Below are positions 43,303 to 51,936 of a stretch of DNA of 64,000 nt, piece by piece (the stretch's first letter is position 1; every line of letters begins with the position of its first letter). The DNA lies in NCBI RefSeq assembly GCF_003032475.1, contig NZ_CP028369.1, forward strand, positions 9,548,001-9,612,000. Reading direction: 5' to 3'. A model generated the notes under the pieces. That model had not been told where the DNA came from, ran no database searches, and worked only from the letters and a program-made list of their open reading frames with translations. Source of the DNA: Streptomyces sp. P3 (GTDB taxonomy: Bacteria; Actinomycetota; Actinomycetes; Streptomycetales; Streptomycetaceae). A program made the position numbers and the translations under genes.

Positions 43303-44262
43303 TCAGCCGCTCCGGAGGGTCTGGCCCGGGCTGCGCAGATAGGTCTCGCGGTAGAGCGCGGCGAAGCGGCCCGGGTGGTGGAAGCCCCAGCGGGCCGCGA
43401 TGCCGGTGACCGTCGCCCCCTCGTGCGGGGCGGCGGCCTGCAGTTCCCGGTGGGCGTGGGACAGCCGGACACGGCGCACATGGGCCAGCGGGGTGCTGTC
43501 CAGGTGGCGGCTGAAGGCGTACTGGAGGGCGCGGACGGTGACGTGCGCCGCCGCCGCGATGTCGGCGACGGTGATCGGCTGGTCGGCGTGGTCGTCGATG
43601 TACGCCAGCGCGCGGCGCAGCATGTCCGGGTGCGCGTCGCGCCGGTCGGCGGCCGTGGGGTCGGTCAGCGCCGTGTTGGGGAACGCGGCGAGCACGTTCG
43701 CGGCCAGGTGCTGGGCCGCCGTCGACGCGATCAGCGGCTGCTCGGCGAGCGCCGGGTCGGCCAGGATGTGGTCGCGCACGTAGGAGATCGTGCCCCGCAG
43801 GCGTCTGCCCGCTTCGGGGGAGTGCGGCCGGTGCCCGGTCAGCCGGACCGGCTCGGTGACGGCGGTTCCCGCGGTGGCGGCCACCTGGGTCAGCAGGTCG
43901 GTGTCCAGCATGGTGATGTTGTAGCGGGCACGGCAGATGCGGCCCGCATAGGACTGCGTCGGCGGCGCGAAGGAGACCACGTCCCCGGGGCCGAAGGAGT
44001 CCTCCACCCCCGGGTAGACGTGGTCGCGGATGGTGCCCTCGTGGACCACGCACAGACAGATCCGGCCCAGCGGCGTGACGGCGTAGCTCATGTCGAAGTC
44101 GAGGTCGAGCTCGTCGACGGTGACCGCGCCGAGGTCCCCGCGGCTGATCCGCGCCCTGCTGGTCTCGGGAGTGCTGCTGCCGATGCGCATGGTGGCGTAG
44201 GCGCGGCTGAGGAAGTCCTCGGTCAGCTCGAGGTCGTCACTGTCGAACGTGAGCGTGTGCAT
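43303..44262 (-). CDS. AraC family transcriptional regulator
   Basis: A 319-residue regulator with an N-terminal ligand-sensing half (about 1-200, with the beta-rich stretch ICLCVVHEGTIRDHVYPG) and a C-terminal AraC domain (about 215-319). The domain shows two helix-turn-helix units (ITVADIAAAAHVTVRALQYAF and GATVTGIAARWGFHHPGRFA) and ends YRETYLRSPGQTLRSG. It resembles the AraC-binding-domain-like type (AraC_binding_2) common in actinobacteria. Start ATG 44262 is chosen because it restores a plausible N-terminus and has AGGAG upstream; the open frame to 44472 crosses a gap with a T-run. It is divergent from the ANTAR gene. Target unknown. Confidence 0.88.
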   Translation of the reverse strand: MHTLTFDSDDLELTEDFLSRAYATMRIGSSTPETSRARISRGDLGAVTVDELDLDFDMSYAVTPLGRICLCVVHEGTIRDHVYPGVEDSFGPGDVVSFAPPTQSYAGRICRARYNITMLDTDLLTQVAATAGTAVTEPVRLTGHRPHSPEAGRRLRGTISYVRDHILADPALAEQPLIASTAAQHLAANVLAAFPNTALTDPTAADRRDAHPDMLRRALAYIDDHADQPITVADIAAAAHVTVRALQYAFSRHLDSTPLAHVRRVRLSHAHRELQAAAPHEGATVTGIAARWGFHHPGRFAALYRETYLRSPGQTLRSG

Positions 44263-44531
44263 GCGCCCGGATCTCCTCGCCACGGGGCGATCTGCCCCTC
44301 TCGGCCTACATCTGCCCCGCGTACGGTTCCGGATGCCTGTGGGGGAGGCGTGGAGGGTGTGTTTTTTTCGTTGCGCGGACTGCCGCCCTCGATGTCGTTC
44401 GTTCACGGGATCGCGGGGCGGCGGTGCGGGGGCCCAGGCTGGTGACGACGTCCCGCTCGCGGACGTCACCACGCAGGCTTTCGTCTGCGGACGGGCGACT
44501 GTCGGGGACTGAGGAGGAAGAGCGACCTCGC

Positions 44532-44930
44532 ATGCCGGAGAACGACGAACTCGTACGGAGAGTGGCCGCGCTCGAGCAAGAGGTGGAGCAGCTCCGTCAA
44601 GCCCTGACCTCGCACGCCGTCATCGATCAGGCGATCGGTGTGGTCGCGGCGGTGTGCCGGCTTCCGTCCCAGGAGAGCTGGGACGTGCTGAAGCAGGTCT
44701 CCCAGCACACCAACATCAAGTTGCGCGAGGTGGCCCACCTGGTGCTGCGCTGGGTGGAGTGCGGCCGCCTGCCCGACGAGATCCGCCCCGTGATGCGCGC
44801 CGCGGTGGTCCGCACCCGGGAGCGGTCCGGGGCCGTCGGCGCACCCGGCGAGTCCGGGCCATCCGCGCCCGAGCAGCCCTGTGCCCGCCCCGGGCGAGCC
44901 GTCGCTCCTGCGGACCCGGGCCGTCTCTGA
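44532..44930 (+). CDS. Small ANTAR-domain protein (putative RNA-binding antiterminator)
   Basis: A 132-residue protein. An N-terminal heptad-like coiled coil (about 5-28, ELVRRVAALEQEVEQLRQAL) leads into an ANTAR domain (about 30-85) with HAVIDQAIGVVAAV and the C-terminal helix block HTNIKLREVAHLVLRWVE. ANTAR domains bind paired RNA hairpins and prevent transcription termination, usually as dimers controlled by a sensor. No GAF, PAS or receiver domain is attached, so dimerisation by the coiled coil or an outside partner must control it. The Ala/Pro-rich tail is not conserved-looking. Start ATG 44532 has GAGGAGGAAGAG upstream. Confidence 0.85.
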   Translation: MPENDELVRRVAALEQEVEQLRQALTSHAVIDQAIGVVAAVCRLPSQESWDVLKQVSQHTNIKLREVAHLVLRWVECGRLPDEIRPVMRAAVVRTRERSGAVGAPGESGPSAPEQPCARPGRAVAPADPGRL

Positions 44931-45018
44931 CATCCTCGGCCGTGTCCGCCGGGCCGGCCGGGAGGTGTCCCGGGACGTCCGCGGCGGTCCGGGGCGAGCT
45001 ACGGGAGGCGGCGGGGCA

Positions 45019-45762
45019 GTGGGCGAAGAGGCAGCGGGCGCAGGAACAGCGGGCACGACCGGTACGGTCGGGGCGGTCGGTACCGCGTTGGTGGTGCGGC
45101 GCCGGCCGGCGGCGCGTGCCGGGGCCGCGGTGCTGGTGCTGCACGGCGGCCGGGAGCACAGCCGCAGGACGTCGAAGGCCTGGCACCTGGCCGCTCTGCG
45201 CATGCGTCCCGTCCTGCGCGCCGCCGTCGCGTCGACGGACCGCCGGGACGTCCTCGTGGGCGAGGTGCGCTACCGCTACCAGGGCTGGAACGCCACCGCG
45301 GACCCGGTGGACGACACGGCACGAGCCCTCGACGAACTGCGGCGCCTCGCCAGCGAGGTGCCCGTGACCCTGGTCGGTCACTCGATGGGGGGCCGGGCCG
45401 CGCTGCGTGCGGCCGCCGACCCGGCGGTGCGGGGTGTGCTTGCGCTGGCGCCGTGGTGCCCGCCCGGCGAACCCGTCGACCACCTCGCCGGGACGCGGAT
45501 CGTCGTCCTGCACGGCGACCGGGACCGGGTCACCGACCCCGGGGCGTCCGAGGAGTACGTGCGGCGGGCCAGGTCGGCGGGCGCGCGGGCCGGTCTCGTC
45601 CTCGTCCGCGGGGGCGACCACGCGATGCTCCGGCGCGGCGCCGACTGGCACCGCGCCACGGCCGCGATCGTCGCGCAGCTGCTGCGGGCACAGTCGGCGC
45701 CTGGCTCCCTGGAAGGCCTGGCCGGCCGGGCCTGCGCGGCAAGGGACCCGCTGTCCTGGTGA
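45019..45762 (+). CDS. Alpha/beta hydrolase
   Basis: A 247-residue cytosolic alpha/beta-fold hydrolase: AAVLVLHGG is the strand and oxyanion region, VTLVGHSMGGRAAL holds the nucleophile Ser in GxSxG, IVVLHGDRDRVTDP carries the likely Asp, and VLVRGGDHAMLRR the His. The complete triad suggests an active esterase- or dienelactone-hydrolase-like enzyme. GTG 45019, preceded by GGGAGG, is preferred. A start at GTG 44881 would overlap the ANTAR gene by 50 bp and add a Gly/Arg-rich leader. Substrate unknown. Confidence 0.8.
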   Translation: MGEEAAGAGTAGTTGTVGAVGTALVVRRRPAARAGAAVLVLHGGREHSRRTSKAWHLAALRMRPVLRAAVASTDRRDVLVGEVRYRYQGWNATADPVDDTARALDELRRLASEVPVTLVGHSMGGRAALRAAADPAVRGVLALAPWCPPGEPVDHLAGTRIVVLHGDRDRVTDPGASEEYVRRARSAGARAGLVLVRGGDHAMLRRGADWHRATAAIVAQLLRAQSAPGSLEGLAGRACAARDPLSW

Positions 45763-45934
45763 CGCCGCACGCCGCCGCCGCCCGGGCGCCGCACAGCCCT
45801 CCACGGGCCCCGAGTCACGCGCACCGCGGCGCATCGGGGACAATACGATGATGTCGCCGTTCGGCGGTTCCGCTGCCGGGCCGTCAGGCGACTGCCCGTA
45901 AGCGCCGGTTCGACCCGAAAGAAGAGCCTCCTCG

Positions 45935-46111
45935 GTGACCCCCGTCTTCGACGACACCCCGATCTACCACCGCCTCGTCAGCGAACGAGGTGATGTGCCC
46001 GCACAGGTGCGCGGCGAGGCCGAACGCATCCGCCGCGACCTGGACCGGGTCATGAGCGCGCCGTCCTCCTTCACGCCGGGCCTGCCCGCGCCGCGGGGGT
46101 TCTTCTCCTGA
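45935..46111 (+). CDS. Conserved-looking small protein, 58 residues, unknown function
   Basis: The frame runs from GTG 45935 to TGA 46111 and begins VTPVFDDTPIYHRLVSERGD. The middle is charged and helical-looking (VRGEAERIRRDLDRVM) and the end is Pro-rich (PGLPAPRGFFS). An AAGAAGAG ribosome site lies upstream. The composition and codon pattern look coding: Asp/Arg/Glu helix, third positions almost all G or C. I recognise no domain; proteins of this size and start are common in Streptomyces genomes. Confidence 0.65.
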   Translation: MTPVFDDTPIYHRLVSERGDVPAQVRGEAERIRRDLDRVMSAPSSFTPGLPAPRGFFS

Positions 46112-46261
46112 CGTCGTGAGGATCCGTCAGGCGCCGCAAGGGCGACGGCACTCGAGGGACGGCCCGTTGTCAGTGGTGTGATGAAGGATGCCACCGGAGA
46201 GAGATCAACTCCGGCTCGGCCGGGTAGGCGGTCTCCAGTCCCCGTCCAGGAAAGGTCACCG

Positions 46262-46729
46262 ATGATGCCGACCACCGCCAATCGCCGGCCAGCCGCGGCA
46301 CGACGTCTGCCCCTCCCGGACGAGCGCGGTGCGGGGACCGCCACGCGCAAGGCTCCCTCCCGCCCCGCGGAGCCGCCGAGCCGTGCCGGAGCCGACATCC
46401 TGCGCATCGTCTCCGATCCGCGTACCCCCGTCTTCGTCACCGAGCACGCGAACGGCCGGCGCATCTACGGCTATTGGCGGCCGCTGGACGCGGGAAGCGG
46501 CCGGGGAGGCTGCTATGTCGCCCTGTCCCGCGCCGAGTGCGACGCGCTGCACGCCGCCGGACGCATCACGCTCGGCGAGCCCGTCGCGGATCCCGCGAAG
46601 ACGACCTACCGGGTGCGGCCGGCCCGTACCGCGCCCGCGGCCGCGCGGACCGCGCCCGTACCCGTCCGCACTCCGGTCGGCCAGGTGACGCGCGGCCTCG
46701 GCGTGGCGTCGGCGGCACGGTGCGCGTGA
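46262..46729 (+). CDS. Hypothetical protein, 155 residues
   Basis: Begins at ATG 46262 (an ATGATG pair) behind AGGAAAGG. The first 50 residues are basic and Pro/Ala-rich. The middle (about 50-125) looks like a small folded domain (DILRIVSDPRTPVFVTEHANG, RIYGYWRPL, CYVALSRAECDALHAAG, TTYRVRP), and the tail is again Ala/Pro-rich. The domain is not recognised. An upstream in-frame ATG at 46178 lacks a ribosome site. It is followed 91 bp later by another small gene on the same strand. Confidence 0.65.
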   Translation: MMPTTANRRPAAARRLPLPDERGAGTATRKAPSRPAEPPSRAGADILRIVSDPRTPVFVTEHANGRRIYGYWRPLDAGSGRGGCYVALSRAECDALHAAGRITLGEPVADPAKTTYRVRPARTAPAAARTAPVPVRTPVGQVTRGLGVASAARCA

Positions 46730-46820
46730 TCCCGCGCCCGACCGGCCTGTTCGACCCGTTCGGGGGTAGCACTGAGTCGAGACGACGAACGACGTCGACG
46801 GACCCCACGGGAGCAGAGCG

Positions 46821-46964
46821 ATGAGCCTCATCCAGCGCATCAAGACGTTCGCCCGAAGCCCTCAGGGGCAGCGCACGATCGAGCAGGCGCGGCGTGCCGC
46901 GGCCGACCCGCGCCGCCGCGCCCAGGCGCGCGGCCTCCTGGCCCGGCTGCGCGGCCGCCGCTGA
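46821..46964 (+). CDS. Small very basic protein, 47 residues
   Basis: ATG 46821 with GGGAG about 10 bp upstream; TGA at 46962-46964. The protein MSLIQRIKTFARSPQGQRTI continues as a single Arg/Ala-rich helix (EQARRAAADPRRRAQARGLL) and ends in RGRR. Such charge suggests binding to nucleic acid or membrane, but no family is recognised. Clean ribosome spacing and helix-like composition support coding. Confidence 0.6.
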   Translation: MSLIQRIKTFARSPQGQRTIEQARRAAADPRRRAQARGLLARLRGRR

Positions 46965-47226
46965 CGCCTCCTCACGGGCCCGGCGGGCCGACGCCGTGCG
47001 GTGAGCGGACCCGCACGCGCGCGGGGCAGTCGCCGCGGACCCGCGCCGGGGGCGTGGCCGGCGCGACGCAGCGGCGAACCGTACGGGGGACAACCCGTTC
47101 GGGAGGAACTCGGTACCGGGACCACGGCAGGTGGAATACTTGCCGGTCATGACGGACGGGACAGGGCGACCGCCCGAAGCCCGCGGATGACGCCGGAGTC
47201 CGTGAGGCGGGCGGCGGGGAGACGGG

Positions 47227-48066
47227 ATGCCTGACGGCTGGGAGTGGGACAGCTCGCTGTTCCGGGGCAGCGCGGCCTACTACGAGCGGGGCAGACTCCC
47301 GTACGCTCCCGGCTTGGCCGAGACCGTCGCCGACGCCCTCGCTCTGGACGGCCGGGGCAGACTCCTCGACGTGGGCTGCGGCCCTGGCACCGCGCTGCTC
47401 ACCCTCGCGCCCCACTTCGCCGAGGCGGTGGGCGTCGACCCGGACGAGGACATGCTGGCCGAGGCCGAACGCCGGGCCGGCCGTCTCGGTGTCACCGCCC
47501 GCTGGGTGGCCGCCCGTGCCGAGGACCTCCCGGCGGGGCTCGGTCGGTTCCGGGCGGTGGTGTTCGCCCAGTCCTTCCACTGGACCGACCGGGACCGCGT
47601 CGCCGCCACGGTGCTGCGGATGCTGGAGCCGGGAGGCTCCTTCGTCCTGGTCAGCGACCACGGACACGGGGACGCGCCCCCCGAGCAGGAACCGCTGCCG
47701 TCGCCGGCGCCCCCGTACGACCGGATCGCCGCCCTCGTGCGCCGATATCTCGGACCGGTGCGCCGGGCAGGACGCGGACGGCTCCTGAACGGAACGCCGA
47801 ACCGGGAGGACCTCGTCATGGCCCGGGCCGGGTTCGTGGACTTCCGGCGACATGTCGTGCCGGCCGGCACGGTGGTCGAGCGCACCGCGGACGACATCGT
47901 GGCGTGGGCGTTCTCCCGGTCCGACTCCGCGCCCCATCTCTTCGGCGACCGGCTGGGTGACTTCGAGCGGGATCTGCGCGCCCTCCTGCGGCAGGAGGCG
48001 CCCGACGACCGCTTCGCCGAACGCCTCCCGGCCACCGAGATCATGACCTGGCGGAAGCCCCGCTGA
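47227..48066 (+). CDS. Class I SAM-dependent methyltransferase
   Basis: A 279-residue methyltransferase of the UbiE/Methyltransf_11 type. Motif I is LLDVGCGPGTALLTLAP (about 46-62), followed by the acidic VGVDPDEDML (motif II), RAEDLPAG, and the post-motif block FAQSFHWTDRDRV. The start YYERGRLPY resembles the YDRARPGYP region of the family. The ATG start has GGGGAG about 9 bp upstream. The acceptor cannot be predicted: it lies alone between small unknown genes and a convergent unknown gene. Confidence 0.88.
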   Translation: MPDGWEWDSSLFRGSAAYYERGRLPYAPGLAETVADALALDGRGRLLDVGCGPGTALLTLAPHFAEAVGVDPDEDMLAEAERRAGRLGVTARWVAARAEDLPAGLGRFRAVVFAQSFHWTDRDRVAATVLRMLEPGGSFVLVSDHGHGDAPPEQEPLPSPAPPYDRIAALVRRYLGPVRRAGRGRLLNGTPNREDLVMARAGFVDFRRHVVPAGTVVERTADDIVAWAFSRSDSAPHLFGDRLGDFERDLRALLRQEAPDDRFAERLPATEIMTWRKPR

Positions 48067-48123
48067 CCCGACCGGCGGGAGGTGGGCGGCAGGCCCCGCG
48101 CCCAGCGCCCGGACGCCTCTCGC

Positions 48124-48468
48124 TCACTCCGGGAACGCCACCGCGTCCTTCTGCAGACGCACGGCCGCCAGCAGGCTCAGTTCCGGCTCCGCCTTGCGCA
48201 GCGCCTTCACCGCCGAGACCGAGGCCAGGTCGCCGGTGAAGCCGGCCGAGGCGAGCCGGGAACGGACCCAACGGGCGCGCAGCTGACCTTCGGTGGCGGC
48301 GGCGGTGGACCCGACCAGCGCGGCGGCGCGTTCCAGTCCGGGGCGCTCCTCGGGCGAGGCCTCGGCGAGCGCCTGCCGAAGGGCGGCCGCCACCAGGTCC
48401 GAGTCCCGGATGAGCAGTACGACGTCCTGTTTCCTGCTGAGTCCCGCGAGTCCCGTCATGCCGGTCAT
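48124..48468 (-). CDS. Hypothetical protein, 114 residues
   Basis: A mostly helical, Ala/Leu/Glu-rich soluble protein (DVVLLIRDSDLVAAALRQAL; VSAVKALRKAEPELSLLAAV). There is no signal peptide or membrane segment and no recognised domain. Starts at ATG 48468 or 48459 are both possible; neither has a well-placed ribosome site. It is convergent with the methyltransferase gene. Confidence 0.6.
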   Translation of the reverse strand: MTGMTGLAGLSRKQDVVLLIRDSDLVAAALRQALAEASPEERPGLERAAALVGSTAAATEGQLRARWVRSRLASAGFTGDLASVSAVKALRKAEPELSLLAAVRLQKDAVAFPE

Positions 48469-48633
48469 CGTGGCCGCCGTGTCCCGCTCCTGCCAAGCGA
48501 CTTGAGGAGCCTCAGAGGAAGCAGCCGTCGCCCTGGCCGCTCCTCCTGCGCCAGGTCGGTGAGCCCGCCACGCCGGCGCCGGTCGTCTGCCCGGTCAGGA
48601 CCGTCACGTGCCCGGGAGCGTGCCCCGGAGCCG

Positions 48634-50748
48634 TCACGTCCCTCGAAGCAGCGGCTCGCGCGCGGGTCCGCCCGTCGACGACGTCGGCGGCGGCGGGTCC
48701 TGACGCCGGAACAGCCGGCCGGGCCACCACATCCACCGGCCCACGTCCAGCGTCAGCGCGGTCACCAGCACCGAACGGACGACGAGGGTGTCCAGCAGTA
48801 CCCCGAACGCCACCGCGAACCCCAGCTCGGCCGCGAACACCAACGGCAGCGAGGCCATCGCCGCGAACGTGCCGGCCAGCACGAGCCCGGCCGACGTGAT
48901 GACACCCCCGGTCGCGGACAGCCCGGTCAGCGCGCCGCGCCGGGTGCCGTGCAGCAGCGCCACCTCGCGCACCCGGGTGACGAGGAAGATGTTGTAGTCG
49001 ATGCCCAGCGCGACCAGGAACACGAACGTCAGCAGCGGGAAGGACGCCTCCGTCCCGGCGAAGCCGAACACGTGCCGGAACACCAGGCCGCTGACCCCGA
49101 GGGCCGCCGCGAACGACAGCACCACCGTCGCCATCAGCAGCAGCGGTGCGACGACCGCCCGCAGCAGCAGCGTGAGGACGAGGAACACCACGACCAGCAC
49201 GATGGGAATGATCACCGCGGAGTCGCGGGCGGCGGCGTTCTGCGTGTCGAGCAGGATCGCGGTGTTGCCGCCCACCTGGGCCCGAGCGCCCTCGATGGGG
49301 TGGACGGCGGCCCGGGCACGTTCGACGGTACGCATCGCGGCGGTGCTGCTGGGGTCGTCCTCGAGCTCCGCGAGCATCATCGCCGTCGCGTCCCCGACCA
49401 TCGGCGCCGAGACCCCGGCGACTCCCGGGACCGCGGCCAGCGCGGATCTCACCGGCTCCGCGAACGCCGCGTCGGCCACCACGAGGAGAGGGTCACCCGC
49501 TCCGGCCGGGAAGTGCGCCGACATGATCTCCTCGCCGGCGACCGACTGCGGCCGGCCGGTGAACTGATCCGTACCGGACAGTCCGTCGGACCTCAGTCCG
49601 AACATGCCCGTCGCCATGACGCCGAGGAGGAGAGCGGTACCGATCCACACCGTCCGGGGCCGGCCCGCGACGGCGGCGCCGACCCGGTCCCACAGGCCCT
49701 GCCCGGCCGCTGTGCCCGCCCCCCGCGACGGCCGCACCGGCCAGAAGATCCACCGCCCGCAGGCCACCAGCAGGGCGGGCATCAAAGTGACCATGGCGAC
49801 CAGTCCGACGAGGACGCCGACGGCGCAGGCCGGACCGAGCCCCTGCGTGGAGTTGAGGGTGGCCAGCATCAGCAGCAGCAGGCTCACCGCGACGGTGCCG
49901 GCGCTCGCGACGATCGCGGAGACCGACCGGCGCAGCGCCTCGGCCATCGCCTCGTGGCGGTCCTCGTGCCGCAGCAGCTCCTCCCGGTACCGGGAGATCA
50001 GCAGCAGGCCGTAGTCGGTCGCGGCCCCGAACACCAGCACCGTCAGGATGAAGCCGGTCTGCTTGTTGACGGTGAGTCCGGCGTGCCGCGCCAGCAGGTA
50101 GATCACCGCCTCCGAGGTGACCAGAGCCCCGCCCGCGGTCAGCAGCGGCAGCAGGGGCAGCACCGGACTGCGGTAGGTGAGCAGCAGGATGACCACCACC
50201 ACAGCGGCGGTGATCGTCGTCAGACCGCCGCCACCACCGAAGGCCCTGATGGAGTCGGAGGCCTGCCCGGCCGGCCCGGTGACGTGGAATCCGAGCCCGT
50301 CCGCGTCGGTCTCGCCCACCTCGGTGAGCGCGTCCACGACCTTGCCGACGCCCTCCCAGCCGGTCCTGTCCTTGCGTACCTGGACAACGGTCCGGATCGC
50401 CCTGCCGTCCCGCGCCTTCACCGGGCCCTGCGGCTGCCCGACCACGTTCGCGACACCCTTGAAGGCCTCGGCGTCGGCCCGGGCCTTGCCCATGTCGGCA
50501 GCCGAGACGCCTTCCGGGCGGTCGTAGAGCACGATCGCGGGCAGGGTGTCGGCGGGCCGCAACCGCTCGGCCCGGGCGACGGCCTCGGTCGACTCGGCGT
50601 GGTCGGGCAGCCAGGCCGCGTTGTCGTTCTCCTCGACGTCGCCGAGCCGGCCGGCCAGCAGGAGAGCCGGGATCAGGACGAGCGTCCAGACGGCGAGGAC
50701 GACCCATTTCGCCGTTCTGCCGCCGGGCCAGGACACCATTCTTCGCAT
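48634..50748 (-). CDS. MMPL family membrane transporter (RND superfamily)
   Basis: A 704-residue transporter with the RND layout: one N-terminal helix, a large outside loop (about 35-185), a helix block (about 185-360), a second outside loop, and a last helix block (about 530-675). Family stretches are FGAATDYGLLLISRYREEL, with the Asp-Tyr pair thought to carry protons, and its repeat LVALGIDYNIFLVTRVREV. MMPL proteins export lipids or hydrophobic compounds. Start ATG 50748 has GAGGAA upstream; the frame that continues into the sigma-factor gene is not used. The gene lies 40 bp after the sigma gene on the same strand and probably shares its transcript. Confidence 0.93.
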   Translation of the reverse strand: MRRMVSWPGGRTAKWVVLAVWTLVLIPALLLAGRLGDVEENDNAAWLPDHAESTEAVARAERLRPADTLPAIVLYDRPEGVSAADMGKARADAEAFKGVANVVGQPQGPVKARDGRAIRTVVQVRKDRTGWEGVGKVVDALTEVGETDADGLGFHVTGPAGQASDSIRAFGGGGGLTTITAAVVVVILLLTYRSPVLPLLPLLTAGGALVTSEAVIYLLARHAGLTVNKQTGFILTVLVFGAATDYGLLLISRYREELLRHEDRHEAMAEALRRSVSAIVASAGTVAVSLLLLMLATLNSTQGLGPACAVGVLVGLVAMVTLMPALLVACGRWIFWPVRPSRGAGTAAGQGLWDRVGAAVAGRPRTVWIGTALLLGVMATGMFGLRSDGLSGTDQFTGRPQSVAGEEIMSAHFPAGAGDPLLVVADAAFAEPVRSALAAVPGVAGVSAPMVGDATAMMLAELEDDPSSTAAMRTVERARAAVHPIEGARAQVGGNTAILLDTQNAAARDSAVIIPIVLVVVFLVLTLLLRAVVAPLLLMATVVLSFAAALGVSGLVFRHVFGFAGTEASFPLLTFVFLVALGIDYNIFLVTRVREVALLHGTRRGALTGLSATGGVITSAGLVLAGTFAAMASLPLVFAAELGFAVAFGVLLDTLVVRSVLVTALTLDVGRWMWWPGRLFRRQDPPPPTSSTGGPAREPLLRGT

Positions 50749-50788
50749 CACGTGGATTCCTCGTGGTTCGGTCGACGCCGGCCGGGCG

Positions 50789-51745
50789 TCAGTCGACGTG
50801 GGAGAGCTTGTCGGGATTGGCGACCGCGTAGATGCCGCACACCTGGTCGCCGTCCGGAGTGAGATCGAGGACGAGGACGGCGTAGGGGGTGTCGCCGAGG
50901 AACAGCACTGCGGACGGGTCGCCGTTGACGCTGCGATAGGCGATGTGGAGCCCTTGGCCCGAGCGGGGCGCGACGGCGGCGAACAGCCGGGCGACCTTGT
51001 CCCGGCCGTGCAGCGGTCGCAGGCCGCCCACCCCCCTGCCGCCGCCGTCGCCCCACAGGGTGACGTCCGGCGCCAGCATCCGCAGGAGCGCGTCGAGGTC
51101 ACCGCCGAGCGCGGCGGCCAGGAACCGCTCGGTCACCTGCTGCCGCAGGCGCGCGTCGGGTTCGTAGCGGGGCCGGCGGGCGTGCACGTGCTCCCGGGCC
51201 CGATGCGCGAGCTGACGGATCGCCGCGGGGCTGCGGCCGAGGATCTCCGCGATCTCGGTGTGGGCGTAGCCGAACACCTCGTGCAGCACGAACACCCCGC
51301 GTTCCAGCGGGGTCAAAGTCTCCAGGACCACCAGCAGAGCCATCGACACCGACTCGGCGCGCAGGGTCGCGTCGGCGGCGTCGTCGGGCGCGGGAGTCGT
51401 GGCGAGGGGGCCGACGAGCGGTTCGGGGAGCCAGGGGCCCACGTAGGTCTCGCGACGGCGGTCGACGGCGTCCCGGTGGGCGAGCGCCGCGTTCACGGCG
51501 ATCCGCACCAGGTAGGCGCGCGGGTGGTCGATCCGCTCCGCGCCCGGCGCCCGGTGCCGGGCCGCCCAGGACAGCCAGGTCTCCTGCAGTACGTCCTCGG
51601 TGTCGGCGACACTGCCGAGCATGTTGTAGACGAGGGAGAACAGCAGCTCACGGTGGTCGTGGAAGACCTGTGTCACACCGGGGTCCACCGCCTCGGGGTC
51701 CACCGCCTCGGGGTGCTCCGGCGAGCCGGGCAGGGGGTCGTGCAT
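50789..51745 (-). CDS. ECF sigma factor with SnoaL-like C-terminal domain (ECF41-like)
   Basis: A 318-residue sigma factor: region 2 (ELLFSLVYNMLGSVADTEDVL, then VLQETWLSW), region 4 (LTPLERGVFVLHEVFGYAHTE, then IAEILGRSPAAIRQLAHRAR) and a C-terminal extension of about 100 residues with a SnoaL/NTF2 fold. The extension carries WGDGGG, resembling the DGGGK motif by which ECF41 proteins control their own activity without a classical anti-sigma factor. ATG 51745 has GGAAGG upstream. ECF41 genes usually neighbour a small oxidoreductase or carboxymuconolactone decarboxylase gene; here the partner is an MMPL transporter. A 15-bp direct repeat duplicates EAVDP near the N-terminus. Confidence 0.92.
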   Translation of the reverse strand: MHDPLPGSPEHPEAVDPEAVDPGVTQVFHDHRELLFSLVYNMLGSVADTEDVLQETWLSWAARHRAPGAERIDHPRAYLVRIAVNAALAHRDAVDRRRETYVGPWLPEPLVGPLATTPAPDDAADATLRAESVSMALLVVLETLTPLERGVFVLHEVFGYAHTEIAEILGRSPAAIRQLAHRAREHVHARRPRYEPDARLRQQVTERFLAAALGGDLDALLRMLAPDVTLWGDGGGRGVGGLRPLHGRDKVARLFAAVAPRSGQGLHIAYRSVNGDPSAVLFLGDTPYAVLVLDLTPDGDQVCGIYAVANPDKLSHVD

Positions 51746-51936
51746 TCTCGGGCCTTCCGTCGCGGGTGCGTTGCGAACTGAGAGTGCGCGAGCGGGCCCG
51801 AGTGTGACGTCGGCGGCCGAAGTGTGATCCACCTCTCACATGCCCCGCGCACCCGACTCGATCGGGCACAGGATGTCGGGTCCACGGGGGTGCGGGAGCC
51901 CTAGCGTCGTGATCACGAAAAGGAAGGGGACCTGGC

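Noticed and set aside
45848..45901. A 17-codon frame (MMSPFGGSAAGPSGDCP) just before the 58-residue gene
   Set aside because: Considered as a leader peptide; it has no ribosome site, no codon run and no attenuator-like hairpin, so it is left out.
48512..48736. A 74-residue minus-strand frame after the MMPL gene
   Set aside because: It overlaps the MMPL C-terminus in another frame, has no ribosome site and no domain.
48082..50862. A 926-residue plus-strand frame opposite the MMPL gene
   Set aside because: Low-complexity Gln/Arg/Gly/His sequence; an antisense shadow of the transporter.
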